From NCBI RefSeq assembly GCF_000688295.1, contig NZ_JHZF01000013.1:1178001-1242000 (forward strand): 64,000 nt of DNA, given 5' to 3'. The position numbers and the translations under genes were made by a program. Below, piece after piece: positions 44,342-53,216 of the stretch. Numbering within the stretch: the stretch's first letter is position 1; each line of letters begins with the position of its first letter. This stretch comes from Pseudooceanicola nanhaiensis DSM 18065. Its GTDB lineage: Bacteria; Pseudomonadota; Alphaproteobacteria; Rhodobacterales; Rhodobacteraceae. Under the pieces are notes generated by a model. The model was not told the DNA's origin. It did no database searches and saw only the letters and a program-made list of their open reading frames with translations.

Positions 44342-46585
44342 TCACCCCTGGGTCTTGAGCCATTCCATGACGGCGGGGCGGACCGATTGGTGGCCCTCCT
44401 CGCGCGCCTTGTGGATCACCTCGCGCAGCTCGGCGAGGTTCGTGCGGATCAGCAGCGACTTCACCGGTCCGATCGAGGCCGGGCGCATCGACAGTGCGTC
44501 GAGGCCGATCGCGGCGAGACAGATCGCCTCCACCGGCCGACCGGCATCCTCGCCGCAGAACGACAGCGGCGTGCCGGTCTCGCGGCAGCGCTCCACGATG
44601 TTCTCCAGGAAGGTCAGGAACGACACGTTGAGCGTGTCGTAGCGCCGGCGGACCCGCTCGTTCTCGCGGTCGGCGGCGAAGAAGAACTGCTTCAGGTCGT
44701 TGCCCCCGATCGACAGGAAGTCCACGTCGCGGAAGAACTGGGTCGGCGCAAAGGCGAGTGACGGCGTCTCGAGCATCGCGCCGACCTCGAGCGACTCGGG
44801 CAGGGGGTGGCCGAGGATGCGCTCGCGGTCCATCGCCTTGTCGACCTCGGCCAGCGCGGCGCGGTATTCGTCATATTGCGCCACGAAGGGGAACATCACC
44901 GTCAGCGGTCGCCCCTTGGCCGCCCGGATCAGCGCCTGCAGCTGCATCCGCATCACCCCGGGCTTGTCCAGCCCGACGCGGATCGCGCGCCAGCCGAGCG
45001 CCGGGTTGGGCTCGTCGGTGGGCTTCATGTAGCTCAGCACCTTGTCCGAGCCGATGTCGAGGGTGCGGAAGACCACCCGCCGCCCGCCCGCGGAATCGAG
45101 CACGCGCGAATAGAGCGCGGCCAGCTCGGTCCGGGTCGGCATCTTGTTGCGGATCAGGAACTGCAGCTCGGTCCGGAAGAGGCCCACGCCCTCGGCCCCC
45201 GAGCCTTCGAGCGAGGGCAGGTCGGCCATCAGCCCGGCATTCATCGTCAGCGCGATCCGGCGCCCGCAGGGCGTCACCGCCGGCGTGTCGCGGATCGAGG
45301 CATAGCGTTCCTGCGCCTCTTCCCGCATGGCGATCTTGTCGCGGAAGGCGGTGACGATGGTGTCCTCGGGCCGCAGGTGCACCACCCCCGCGTCGCCGTC
45401 CACGATGATCGGGTCGCCGTTCAGCGCCTCGGTCGTGATCCGCTCGGCGTGGATCACCAGCGGGATCGCCAGGGAGCGCGCGACGATGGCCGCGTGCGAG
45501 CCGACCGAGCCCTCTTCCAGCACCACGCCGCGCAGCAGGCGGCCGTAATCGAGCAGCTCCGCGGGGCCGATGTTGCGGGCGACGAGGATCGGGTCCACCG
45601 GCATCTCGGCGCCCGTCTCCTTGCCCTGCCCGGTGAGGATGCGCAGCAGCCGGTTCGACAGGTCGTCGAGGTCGTGCAGCCGCTCGCGCAGGTAGGAATC
45701 GCTCGCCGTCTCCATCCGGGCGCGGGCGATGGACTGCTCCTTCTCGACCGCGGCCTCGGCAGAGAGGCCGACGGCGATGTCCTCCTCCATCCGCTTCAGC
45801 CAGCCGCGGGAATTGGCGAACATCCGGTAGGCCTCGAGCACCTCGCGATGCTCGGCATCCGCGCCGGCCACGCCTTCGAGCATCTGATCGACCGAGACAC
45901 GCAGGGAATCGACCGCCTCGCGCAGTCGCTCGGTCTCGCGGACCGGGTCGTCGGCGATCGGGTTCGTCACCACCACCCGCGGCTCGTGCAGCCAGACATG
46001 CCCCTCGGCCGTGCCCTCCTGCCCGGTCGCGCCGCGGAAGGCGACGGGGTTCTTGTGCCGGGCCGACAGCGCCGCGCCCTCGCCGACGAAGACGCCGAGT
46101 TCGGTCATCTCGGCCAGCACCATCGCGACGACCTCGAGCGCGTAGACCTCTTCCTCGGAATATTGCCGGGCGGTCTTCGACTGCACGACCAGCACGCCCA
46201 GCTTCTCGCCCAGACGCTGGATCGGGAAACCGGCGAAGGAGGAATATATCTCCTCGCCCGTCTCGGGCATGTAGCGGAACCCGTGCTCCTTCGGCGCGTC
46301 GGCGGTGTTCACCGCCTTGCCGGTCCGGGCCACCCGCCCGACGAGCCCCTCGCCGAGCCGCATGCGGGTCTGGTGCACGGCCTCGGCCTTCAGGCCCTCG
46401 GTGGCGCAGAGCTCCAGCGTCTCCGAATCGCGGAACAGGTAGATCGAGCAGACCTCGGTGTTCATTTCGCAGGCGATGAGCTGGGTGATCTGGTCGAGCC
46501 GCGTCTGGCCGGTGGCTTCCTCGGCCATCACCTCGCGCAGGCGGCCGAGCAACTGGCGGCTGTCGGTCTGATGTCGGTCCGTCAT
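44342..46585 (-). CDS. ptsP: PTS-Ntr enzyme I (PtsP)
   Basis: A 747-residue nitrogen-related phosphotransferase enzyme I. An N-terminal GAF domain (residues ~15-165, with CSIYLFRDSETLELCAT) is joined to the PEP-utilising enzyme I core. The phospho-His is in VGSHAAIVARSLAIPLV near residue 350, and the C-terminal PEP barrel has GAEGVGLFRTELQFL and LSIGGNDLKQFFFAADREN. It passes phosphate from PEP to NPr and EIIA-Ntr. The ATG at 46585 gives MTDRHQTDSRQ; a few upstream codons are open but less likely. lysC lies on the same strand 1.5 kb upstream. Confidence 0.95.
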   Translation of the reverse strand: MTDRHQTDSRQLLGRLREVMAEEATGQTRLDQITQLIACEMNTEVCSIYLFRDSETLELCATEGLKAEAVHQTRMRLGEGLVGRVARTGKAVNTADAPKEHGFRYMPETGEEIYSSFAGFPIQRLGEKLGVLVVQSKTARQYSEEEVYALEVVAMVLAEMTELGVFVGEGAALSARHKNPVAFRGATGQEGTAEGHVWLHEPRVVVTNPIADDPVRETERLREAVDSLRVSVDQMLEGVAGADAEHREVLEAYRMFANSRGWLKRMEEDIAVGLSAEAAVEKEQSIARARMETASDSYLRERLHDLDDLSNRLLRILTGQGKETGAEMPVDPILVARNIGPAELLDYGRLLRGVVLEEGSVGSHAAIVARSLAIPLVIHAERITTEALNGDPIIVDGDAGVVHLRPEDTIVTAFRDKIAMREEAQERYASIRDTPAVTPCGRRIALTMNAGLMADLPSLEGSGAEGVGLFRTELQFLIRNKMPTRTELAALYSRVLDSAGGRRVVFRTLDIGSDKVLSYMKPTDEPNPALGWRAIRVGLDKPGVMRMQLQALIRAAKGRPLTVMFPFVAQYDEYRAALAEVDKAMDRERILGHPLPESLEVGAMLETPSLAFAPTQFFRDVDFLSIGGNDLKQFFFAADRENERVRRRYDTLNVSFLTFLENIVERCRETGTPLSFCGEDAGRPVEAICLAAIGLDALSMRPASIGPVKSLLIRTNLAELREVIHKAREEGHQSVRPAVMEWLKTQG

Positions 46586-46678
46586 GGCGCGGGGTGAAGT
46601 CCTGTCGAAAGTGCCGGTCCGACTAGAGCACATGTGACGCTGAAGCGAAACGGCTAAGGCCGGGGAGAGTGCGGAAAC

Positions 46679-47125
46679 TCAACCGGAGGGTGAAGGGGGT
46701 TCCAGATTGGCCGAGATTTGCCGCAGAACCGAGAGCGCCGTCGCGGCAGCTTCGGGAGGGATGCCCGCCATTGCCTGCGCGATGAGCGGTTCGATGACCG
46801 CCAGGACCCTCGGGCGGAGGGCATCGGCGGCCTCCGTGGCCGCGATGGCGACGACCCGCCGGTCCTCGTCCGGCGCGCGGCGGAGGACGAGGCCCTTCTT
46901 CACCATCCGGTCGACGATCCGCGTCACCGTGGTCCGGTCCCGGAGCGTCACCGCGGCGAGGTCGGTCATCCGCTGCGGCCCGCGCCCCCAGAGGACCATG
47001 AGCACCGCCCATTCCTCGGGGGCAAGGTCAAGCCCGGCCTCGGAGAATCCCGCCTGCGCCGTGGCGCGGATCTGGAAGGACAGCCGGTTGATCCAGTGCG
47101 GCAGGGTGGCGGCGAAATCGAACAT
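46679..47125 (-). CDS. MarR-family transcriptional regulator
   Basis: A 148-residue winged-helix repressor-type protein. The DNA-binding helix region reads RMTDLAAVTLRDRTTVTRIV (residues ~52-71) and the wing is VLRRAPDEDRRVVAI. Start MFDFAATLPHW is chosen; the frame is open 12 codons upstream. It diverges from the unknown gene at 47194, and a perfect 16-bp palindrome, the likely operator, lies between. It probably represses both itself and its neighbour. Confidence 0.88.
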   Translation of the reverse strand: MFDFAATLPHWINRLSFQIRATAQAGFSEAGLDLAPEEWAVLMVLWGRGPQRMTDLAAVTLRDRTTVTRIVDRMVKKGLVLRRAPDEDRRVVAIAATEAADALRPRVLAVIEPLIAQAMAGIPPEAAATALSVLRQISANLEPPSPSG

Positions 47126-47145
47126 GGCGCGTTCCTTGACTCTTA

Positions 47146-47161
47146 ATGTGCATATGCACAT
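47146..47161. promoter_or_regulatory. Perfect palindrome ATGTGCATATGCACAT, likely MarR operator
   Basis: A 16-bp perfect palindrome in the 68-base divergent spacer between marR and the unknown gene at 47194. A related TGCAGATGCA lies 4 bases further right (47164-47173), suggesting a second, weaker site. Confidence 0.75.
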
Positions 47162-47193
47162 ATTGCAGATGCACTTACAGACGGAGACCTAGC

Positions 47194-47958
47194 ATGGACG
47201 GCGGCGAAGAGACAGCCCTCGTGACGACCGGGCAGGAGGGGTGTTTCCGGAAGGTCTCCCTCGTGGCGCCGGACCGGCGGATCTACCTCTGGATCGGGGC
47301 CGAGGTGGATCACCGCCCGCCGTTCTTCTTCTGGTTGAAAAGTGCTGCCAAACGCCGCGCCCTGGCCCGGCTGAAGGCCGCGGCCGCGGCGTTGCGCCAG
47401 GCGGCGGCGGAGGAGGCGGTGGTCTTCGAGGCCCTCGCCGTCCCGCCCGGTCGCGGCGACTACCTCTCGCAGCGCCCGGACATCGTCGTGCGCCCCTACG
47501 ACGCGGTGCTGCTCGCGGCCTTCGCCACGGAGGCGGAGGCGCGGGCGTGGCGCGACGGGCCGGCGGCGGAGGGGCTGATGGCGGAGCTCCGCGCCGAGGC
47601 GCGGGCCGCGGATGTCGCGCTTGCGGTGAACGGGCGCCGGATCGGGGCGGTGGATCACGAGCGGCCGGGGGTGTTCCTGTTCAACTACTTCATCGCCGAG
47701 AGCCGCGCGCGGAACCTCGCGGTCTGGGAGCATACGGCGGGCTGGTTCCAGGAGAAGACCGGCCTCGACAATTCGACCCTGCTGGTGCCTCAGGCGGGGG
47801 AGGCGATCCCGCAGAGCGTGATCAACCATTGCCGCTGGGACCGGCTGCGGGACATCCTTCCGGCGCTGATCATCCGCCCGAGCTTCCGGAGCTTCGTGCT
47901 GCGCGCGTTCGCGTTGAACCGGACGGCAGCGGTCCCGGTCCTGTACCGGTTGGCGTGA
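47194..47958 (+). CDS. Conserved protein of unknown function, MarR-linked
   Basis: A 254-residue protein with no signal peptide or membrane helix. An N-terminal half rich in Arg and Ala is followed by GVFLFNYFIAESRARNLAVW and EHTAGWFQEKTGLDNSTLLV, which have the look of a conserved enzyme-like domain, with a His/Trp-rich set of residues (HTAGWF, NHCRWDR). No family is recognised. It is divergently transcribed from a MarR regulator across a perfect palindrome, with CGGAG 8 bases before the ATG. It may be a stress or aromatic-compound response gene; that is inference. Confidence 0.72.
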   Translation: MDGGEETALVTTGQEGCFRKVSLVAPDRRIYLWIGAEVDHRPPFFFWLKSAAKRRALARLKAAAAALRQAAAEEAVVFEALAVPPGRGDYLSQRPDIVVRPYDAVLLAAFATEAEARAWRDGPAAEGLMAELRAEARAADVALAVNGRRIGAVDHERPGVFLFNYFIAESRARNLAVWEHTAGWFQEKTGLDNSTLLVPQAGEAIPQSVINHCRWDRLRDILPALIIRPSFRSFVLRAFALNRTAAVPVLYRLA

Positions 47959-48024
47959 GGTCCCCGGGGCGCCGGAGAATGCTGCCCGACGAGACAGGGG
48001 CGCGCGACGCGGCCGCCCCCCGCA

Positions 48025-48044
48025 GGCCGGGCGTCGGCCCGGCC
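48025..48044 (-). terminator. Hairpin downstream of lysC
   Basis: A perfect 8-bp stem GGCCGGGC/GCCCGGCC with the loop GTCG, 13 bases past the lysC stop. There is no T-run, so termination efficiency is uncertain. Confidence 0.45.
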
Positions 48045-48057
48045 GCCAGGCGCGAGG

Positions 48058-49293
48058 TTACGCCTTCTCCAGCTCGAAGGCGTCGTGCAGGGCCTGCACC
48101 GCAAGCTCCATGTACTTCCGGTCGATCAGCACCGAGATCTTGATCTCGGAGGTCGCGATGACCTTGATGTTGATCCCCTCGTCCGAGAGCGTCTTGAACA
48201 TCTTCGCCGCGACGCCCGACTGCGACCGCATCCCGATGCCCACGGCCGAGACCTTGGCCACGTTCTTGTCCGCCACGAGGTCGTGGAAGTTGATCGCGCC
48301 GCTCTCCTTTGCCGCGTTCAGCGCCTTCTCGGCGCGCAGCACCTGGTCGACGGGGCAGGAGAAGGTCATGTCGGTGCGACCTTCCTCGGCGATGTTCTGG
48401 ATGATCATGTCGACGTTCACGCCCGCCTCGGCCAGTGGTCCGAAGATCGCGGCGGCGATGCCCGGACGGTCGGCGACCGAGATCAGCGTCATCTTGGCCT
48501 CGTCGCGGGAATAGGCGATGCCGTTGACCACTTTGGATTCCATGATGTCCTCCTCGGCACAGACCAGCGTGCCGGCGTTGTCGTCCATTTCCTCGAAGCT
48601 CGACAGAACCCGAAGTTTCACGTTGTAGCGCATCGCAAGCTCGACCGAGCGCGTCTGCAGAACCTTGGCGCCCAGCGAGGCGAGCTCGAGCATCTCCTCG
48701 AAGGCGATGCGGTCCAGCTTGCGGGCGTTCGAGCTGATCCGGGGATCGGTGGTATAGACCCCGTCCACGTCCGTGTAGATGTCGCAGCGCTCGGCCCCGA
48801 AGGCGGCGGCGAAGGCCACCGCGGTGGTGTCCGATCCGCCCCGGCCCAGCGTCGTCAGCCGCCCCTCGGGCGAGATGCCCTGGAAGCCCGCGACGACGGC
48901 GACCTTCATGCCCTCGCCGAACTTCTGCATGATGTTGTCGGTGGGGATCTCCTCGATCCGCGCCGAGGAATGTGCCGAGGTCGTCTTGACCGGAACCTGC
49001 CAGCCCTGCCAGGACCGCGCAGGCACGTCCATCTCCTGCAGCACCAGCGCCATGAGGCCCGCGGTCACGTTCTCGCCCGAGGAGACGACGGCGTCGTATT
49101 CCCGCGCATCGTAGAGCGGAGAGATCTCGCCGACCCAGCCGACCATCTCGTTGGTCTTGCCGGCCATGGCCGAGACGATGACGATGACGTCGTAGCCCTT
49201 GGCCACCTCGACGCCGACGCGTTTGGCCGCACGGCGGATGCGGTCGATATTGGCGACCGAGGTGCCGCCGAACTTCATGACGAGAACGGGCAT
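48058..49293 (-). CDS. lysC: Aspartate kinase
   Basis: A 411-residue aspartokinase, the first enzyme of Lys/Thr/Met synthesis. The N-terminal KFGGTSV is the kinase signature, [20 protein letters not shown] the ATP/Asp-binding stretch, and [20 protein letters not shown]-like sequence starts the regulatory part, which carries two ACT domains near the C-terminus (around [20 protein letters not shown]). It is probably feedback-regulated by Lys/Thr. It reads toward ptsP, from which it is separated by the MarR pair. Confidence 0.95.
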   Translation of the reverse strand: MPVLVMKFGGTSVANIDRIRRAAKRVGVEVAKGYDVIVIVSAMAGKTNEMVGWVGEISPLYDAREYDAVVSSGENVTAGLMALVLQEMDVPARSWQGWQVPVKTTSAHSSARIEEIPTDNIMQKFGEGMKVAVVAGFQGISPEGRLTTLGRGGSDTTAVAFAAAFGAERCDIYTDVDGVYTTDPRISSNARKLDRIAFEEMLELASLGAKVLQTRSVELAMRYNVKLRVLSSFEEMDDNAGTLVCAEEDIMESKVVNGIAYSRDEAKMTLISVADRPGIAAAIFGPLAEAGVNVDMIIQNIAEEGRTDMTFSCPVDQVLRAEKALNAAKESGAINFHDLVADKNVAKVSAVGIGMRSQSGVAAKMFKTLSDEGINIKVIATSEIKISVLIDRKYMELAVQALHDAFELEKA

Positions 49294-49526
49294 TGAGAAC
49301 TTTCCCGGAAACCGAATTGCCGGGCGGTTTACGCGGGACGCAGGGGGCGTGCAAGATGCTCCGCAGGGCTGCGGGCCTTATGTCGCGCGGTGCGGCCTGC
49401 CGGTCGCGGCGTCACGCGGGAGGGCGTGCAGATCCCGCGTGGCACCGGGGCGCGAAGCGGGTAGCATGGCGGCGAGGGCACCCCGCGCCGCCCCCCGGGC
49501 CCGGCGCCAGGCAGAGGAGACGCGCC

Positions 49527-49988
49527 ATGCGGCTGATCGTGAACGGGCAGGAAGCCGAGGTGGATGTCGAGGGCGACATGCCGCTGCTCTGGGTGCTCCG
49601 CGACGAACTGGGCCTGACCGGGACGAAATACGGCTGCGGCATCGCGCAATGCGGCGCCTGCACCGTGCACATGGACGGGCTGGCGGTCCGGTCCTGCCAG
49701 GTTCCGGCCAGCGCCGCCGAGGGCGCGGAGGTCACCACCATCGAGGGGCTCGGCACGCCCGAGGCGCTGCACGCGGTCCAGAAGGCGTGGATCGACGAAC
49801 AGGTCGCGCAATGCGGCTATTGCCAGGCGGGGCAGATCATGCAGGCGGCCTGGCTGCTCGACATGAGCCCCGACCCGACGGAGGCCGAGATCGACCGCGT
49901 GATGAGCGGCAACCTCTGCCGCTGCGGCACCTATCCCCGCATCCGCGCCGCGATCCGTGCCGCCAGCGCCGCCATGAAGGAGGCCTGA
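49527..49988 (+). CDS. Molybdenum hydroxylase 2Fe-2S subunit (IorA-like)
   Basis: A 153-residue small subunit with two [2Fe-2S] clusters. The plant-type cluster is in [17 protein letters not shown], with the fourth Cys in VRSCQVP; the second cluster is at [11 protein letters not shown] and [11 protein letters not shown]. It transfers electrons from the molybdenum subunit encoded next. GAGGAGA precedes the ATG. The pair is of the isoquinoline 1-oxidoreductase (two-subunit, no FAD subunit) type. Confidence 0.93.
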   Translation: MRLIVNGQEAEVDVEGDMPLLWVLRDELGLTGTKYGCGIAQCGACTVHMDGLAVRSCQVPASAAEGAEVTTIEGLGTPEALHAVQKAWIDEQVAQCGYCQAGQIMQAAWLLDMSPDPTEAEIDRVMSGNLCRCGTYPRIRAAIRAASAAMKEA

Positions 49989-49989
49989 G

Positions 49990-52227
49990 ATGGGACGCGC
50001 GCGCACCATCACCCGCCGCAGCCTGCTTGTCGGCGCCACCGCCATCGCCGGGGGCGTGGCCTTCGGCGCCTATGTCGTCCGCCGTCCGCCGGCCAATCCG
50101 CTCGCCGCCGGTCTGGGGCCGGGCGCGGCGACCTTCAACCCGTGGGTCCGGATCGACGGCGAGACGATCACCCTCATCACCCCGCATGCCGACATCGGGC
50201 AGGGCGCGACGCATATGCAGGCGCTGCTGATCGCCGAGGAGATGGACCTCGAGCCCGGTCAGTTCGTGACCGGTTTCGGCCCGCCCGCCGCGGCCTATTA
50301 CAACACCGCCATGGCCGACGAGGTCGGCGCCGGGATCTCGGCCACGACGCCGGTGCCCCCGGCCTATGCCTCGGCCGCGGCCGGGACGATCATGAAGGTG
50401 CTGGGTTTCCAGGGCACCGGCGGCTCGAGCTCGACGCCCGACAGCTTCGTGAAGCTGCGCGAGGCCGGCGCCATGGCACGCGAGACGCTGAAGGCCGCCG
50501 CCGCGGTCGAGACGGGCGTGCCGGTGGCCGATCTGCGCACCGAGGCGGGGCAGGTGATCCTGCCGGACGGCACGGCGATCCCCTACACCGGCCTTGCCGC
50601 CCGCGCGGGACAGATCGCGCCCGTCGAGGGCACGCCGCTGCGCGACCCGGCGCTCTGGCGCTACATCGGCAAGCCGACGCAGCGGCTGGACATCGTGGCG
50701 AAATCGACCGGCACGCAGCTCTACGGCATCGACTTCACCGCAGAGGGCATGCTGCACGCCGCCGTCCGCACAAGCCCCCGGCGCGGCAGGCTCATCTCCT
50801 ACGACGCCAGTGCCGCCGAGGGGATGCGCGGCGTCGTGGCGATCGTCGAGGTCACGGACGGCGTGGCGGTGATCGCCGACAACACGTGGCGGGCCTTCCG
50901 CGCGCTCGATGCCATCCGGTTCGACTGGGGGCCCGCAGACTACCCCGCCGAGCAGTCGGAGCATTGGGACATCGTCGCCCGCGCGTTCTCCGACGGTCCG
51001 CTGAACGCCGTCTGGCGCAACGACGGCGCCTCCGAGGAGAGGCTGGCCTCGGGCGAGGTGGTCGAGGCCGAGTTCCGCGCGCCCTATGTCGCGCACCAGC
51101 CGCTCGAGCCGCTGACCGCCGTCGTGCGGGTGAACGAGGACAGCACCGACGTCTGGACCGCCACCCAGATCCCGCGCTTCCTGCAATCGGTCGTGGGCGG
51201 CGTCACCGGCCATGCGTCCGACGACGTGCGGGTCCACAACCTTTATGCCGGCGGCTCCTTCGGGCACCGGCTCGAGGCCGCGCAGGTCCGCATCGCGGCC
51301 GAGATCGCGAACCGGCGCCGCGGCGTGCCGGTGCAGCTGACCTATTCGCGCGAGGAGGATTTCGCGCAGGATTTCCCCCGCCATATCGCGATGGCCCGGG
51401 CGCGCGGCAAGGTGGCCGACGGCAGGGTGACGGCGCTCGACATCTCGGTCGCGGCCGCGCCGATCATGTCGTCGCAGGCGGGACGGCTGGGATACGCGGT
51501 GAACGGGCCGGATGCGCAGATGGCGGCCGGCATCTGGAACGCGCCCTACGCCCTGCCCGACTTCCGCGTCCGCGCCTTCGAGGCGCGCGGCCTCGCCCCC
51601 GTCTCCTCCTGGCGCTCGGTCGGGGCCTCCTGCGGGGGGTTCTTCCTGGAGACCTTCCTCGACGAGCTGATCCATGCCGCCGGCGCCGATCCGGTGGCCG
51701 AGCGGCTGCGCCTGATCGACGATCCGGTCGCCCGCCGCGTGCTGGAGACCGCCGCCGACATGGCCGGCTGGGGCCGGGCGCCCGCACCGGGGCGGGGTTT
51801 CGGCGTCGCGCTGGTCGAGAGCTTCGGCGTTCCCGTGGCCGAGATCGTGGAGGTCGCCGCAACCGGCTCCGGGATCCGGATCGAGAACGTCTGGGTCGTC
51901 GCGGATCCCGGCACCGTCATCGACCCGGTGAACATCGAAAACCATGTGCAGGGCGCCGTGGTCTGGGGCCTCGGGCACGCGATGAACTCCGAGATCACCT
52001 ATTCCGACGGCATGGCGCAGCAGACCAATTACCACGACGCCGAGGGGATGCGGCTGCACCAGTGCCCCGAGATCCACGTGCGCGTGCTCGAGGACAACCC
52101 CGTGCTGCGCGGTATCGGCGAACCCCCGGTGCCGCCCGCGGCCCCGGCGCTCGCCAACGCCATCTTCGCGCTGACCGGCACGCGTCTGCGCGAGATGCCG
52201 TTCAGCCGCCATGTGCAATTCGTCTGA
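49990..52227 (+). CDS. Molybdopterin-binding hydroxylase large subunit (IorB-like)
   Basis: A 745-residue large subunit of the xanthine-oxidase family. The N-terminus has a Tat-type signal (TRRSLLVGATAIAGGVAF), so the enzyme is periplasmic. Mo-pterin binding segments include ITLITPHADIGQGATHMQAL and AGGSFGHRLEAAQV; the catalytic Glu lies in GIGEPPVPPAAPALA near the C-terminus. The Tat-signalled two-subunit layout is that of isoquinoline 1-oxidoreductase-like aldehyde oxidases. It starts 1 base after the small subunit stop. The substrate is unknown. Confidence 0.92.
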   Translation: MGRARTITRRSLLVGATAIAGGVAFGAYVVRRPPANPLAAGLGPGAATFNPWVRIDGETITLITPHADIGQGATHMQALLIAEEMDLEPGQFVTGFGPPAAAYYNTAMADEVGAGISATTPVPPAYASAAAGTIMKVLGFQGTGGSSSTPDSFVKLREAGAMARETLKAAAAVETGVPVADLRTEAGQVILPDGTAIPYTGLAARAGQIAPVEGTPLRDPALWRYIGKPTQRLDIVAKSTGTQLYGIDFTAEGMLHAAVRTSPRRGRLISYDASAAEGMRGVVAIVEVTDGVAVIADNTWRAFRALDAIRFDWGPADYPAEQSEHWDIVARAFSDGPLNAVWRNDGASEERLASGEVVEAEFRAPYVAHQPLEPLTAVVRVNEDSTDVWTATQIPRFLQSVVGGVTGHASDDVRVHNLYAGGSFGHRLEAAQVRIAAEIANRRRGVPVQLTYSREEDFAQDFPRHIAMARARGKVADGRVTALDISVAAAPIMSSQAGRLGYAVNGPDAQMAAGIWNAPYALPDFRVRAFEARGLAPVSSWRSVGASCGGFFLETFLDELIHAAGADPVAERLRLIDDPVARRVLETAADMAGWGRAPAPGRGFGVALVESFGVPVAEIVEVAATGSGIRIENVWVVADPGTVIDPVNIENHVQGAVVWGLGHAMNSEITYSDGMAQQTNYHDAEGMRLHQCPEIHVRVLEDNPVLRGIGEPPVPPAAPALANAIFALTGTRLREMPFSRHVQFV

Positions 52228-52237
52228 GGGCCACGCC

Positions 52238-52858
52238 ATGAAACCCTTCGCCATCGTCGCCGCCCTCGCGCTCGCCGGACCGGCCCTCGCCGAACAGGCG
52301 GTCGTCGCGCCGCCCGAGGCGGGTTCGGTCAGCCGCGCCGACGGGCTCGCCGCATGGGACCGCGTCTACGAGGTCGTCTCGCATCCGCGCTGCGCCAATT
52401 GCCACGTGGGGCCCGACAACATCCCGATGTGGTCGGGGCCGAGCTATGGCACCGCCCGCAAACACGGCATGAACATCAACGCGGGCGAAAGCCGGATGGG
52501 CGCGGAATACGTGCCCTGCGCGGCCTGCCACGTGCAGCGCGCGCAGGAGGACCTCGCCGACAACGGCCCGAACGAGCCGCCGCAGGTCGCGCTGGCGTGG
52601 CAGCTCGCGCCGGTGGAGTTCCAGTGGTTCGGCAAGACCTCGGCCGAGATCTGCGCCCAGATGGCCGACCCCGAACGGACCGGCGGGCGGGACTGGGTGG
52701 CGCTGGCCGAACATCTGGCCGAGGACGCGCATCACGGCGGCTTCGTCGCCTGGGGCTGGAACCCCGGCGGCGGGCGGGAGCCCGCGCCCTACGACCTCCA
52801 GCGCCATATCGACGACGTCCTGGCCTGGGGCGCTGCCGGCACCCCCTGCGCGGATTGA
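52238..52858 (+). CDS. Periplasmic c-type cytochrome of the molybdenum hydroxylase operon
   Basis: A 206-residue exported protein with a signal peptide (residues ~1-18, ending GPALAEQ) and two CxxCH heme-binding motifs: CANCH near residue 52 and CAACH near 90. This makes it a candidate diheme cytochrome that takes electrons from the 2Fe-2S subunit to the respiratory chain. The ATG at 52238 gives the signal peptide; the frame is open a little upstream within the large subunit gene. GAGGG precedes it. Confidence 0.82.
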   Translation: MKPFAIVAALALAGPALAEQAVVAPPEAGSVSRADGLAAWDRVYEVVSHPRCANCHVGPDNIPMWSGPSYGTARKHGMNINAGESRMGAEYVPCAACHVQRAQEDLADNGPNEPPQVALAWQLAPVEFQWFGKTSAEICAQMADPERTGGRDWVALAEHLAEDAHHGGFVAWGWNPGGGREPAPYDLQRHIDDVLAWGAAGTPCAD

Positions 52859-52871
52859 GGAGGCAGCGCCC

Positions 52872-53216
52872 ATGTCCAACTTCGCCACACTCGGCTTCGC
52901 CGGACGCCTGCTGATCGTGCTGGCGGCGGTGCATGTGATCGCCGTCGCCTTCACCGGCTTCGACGCCGCCGCGATGGAGACCCTGCCGTGGGGTCTGCTG
53001 GCCGCCATCGCCGGGATCGCGCTGACACGCGGCTGGCGCTGGTTCGGCTGGTGCGCGCTGGTCGGCTGCATCGTGGCGGTCGGCGCGGTGCTGGGCGGGG
53101 TGGGCGTCTCGGCCCTGCCGGCCTCGGCGCTTTATGCGCTCGCGGCGCTGCTCGCGCTGACCGCGGCCTCGCTCTTTGCGACGCTCTGGAAGCCGCGGCC
53201 AGACGCGCTCAGTTGA
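52872..53216 (+). CDS. Small polytopic membrane protein of unknown function
   Basis: A 114-residue protein with four hydrophobic segments (about residues 8-28, 36-55, 60-77 and 82-104) and few charges. It follows the cytochrome gene at 13 bases with GAGGAGG before its ATG, so it is probably the fourth gene of the molybdenum hydroxylase operon. Its stop overlaps the stop of tonB on the other strand by 8 bases. The function is unknown; it could be a membrane anchor or quinone-linked partner, which is inference. Confidence 0.65.
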   Translation: MSNFATLGFAGRLLIVLAAVHVIAVAFTGFDAAAMETLPWGLLAAIAGIALTRGWRWFGWCALVGCIVAVGAVLGGVGVSALPASALYALAALLALTAASLFATLWKPRPDALS

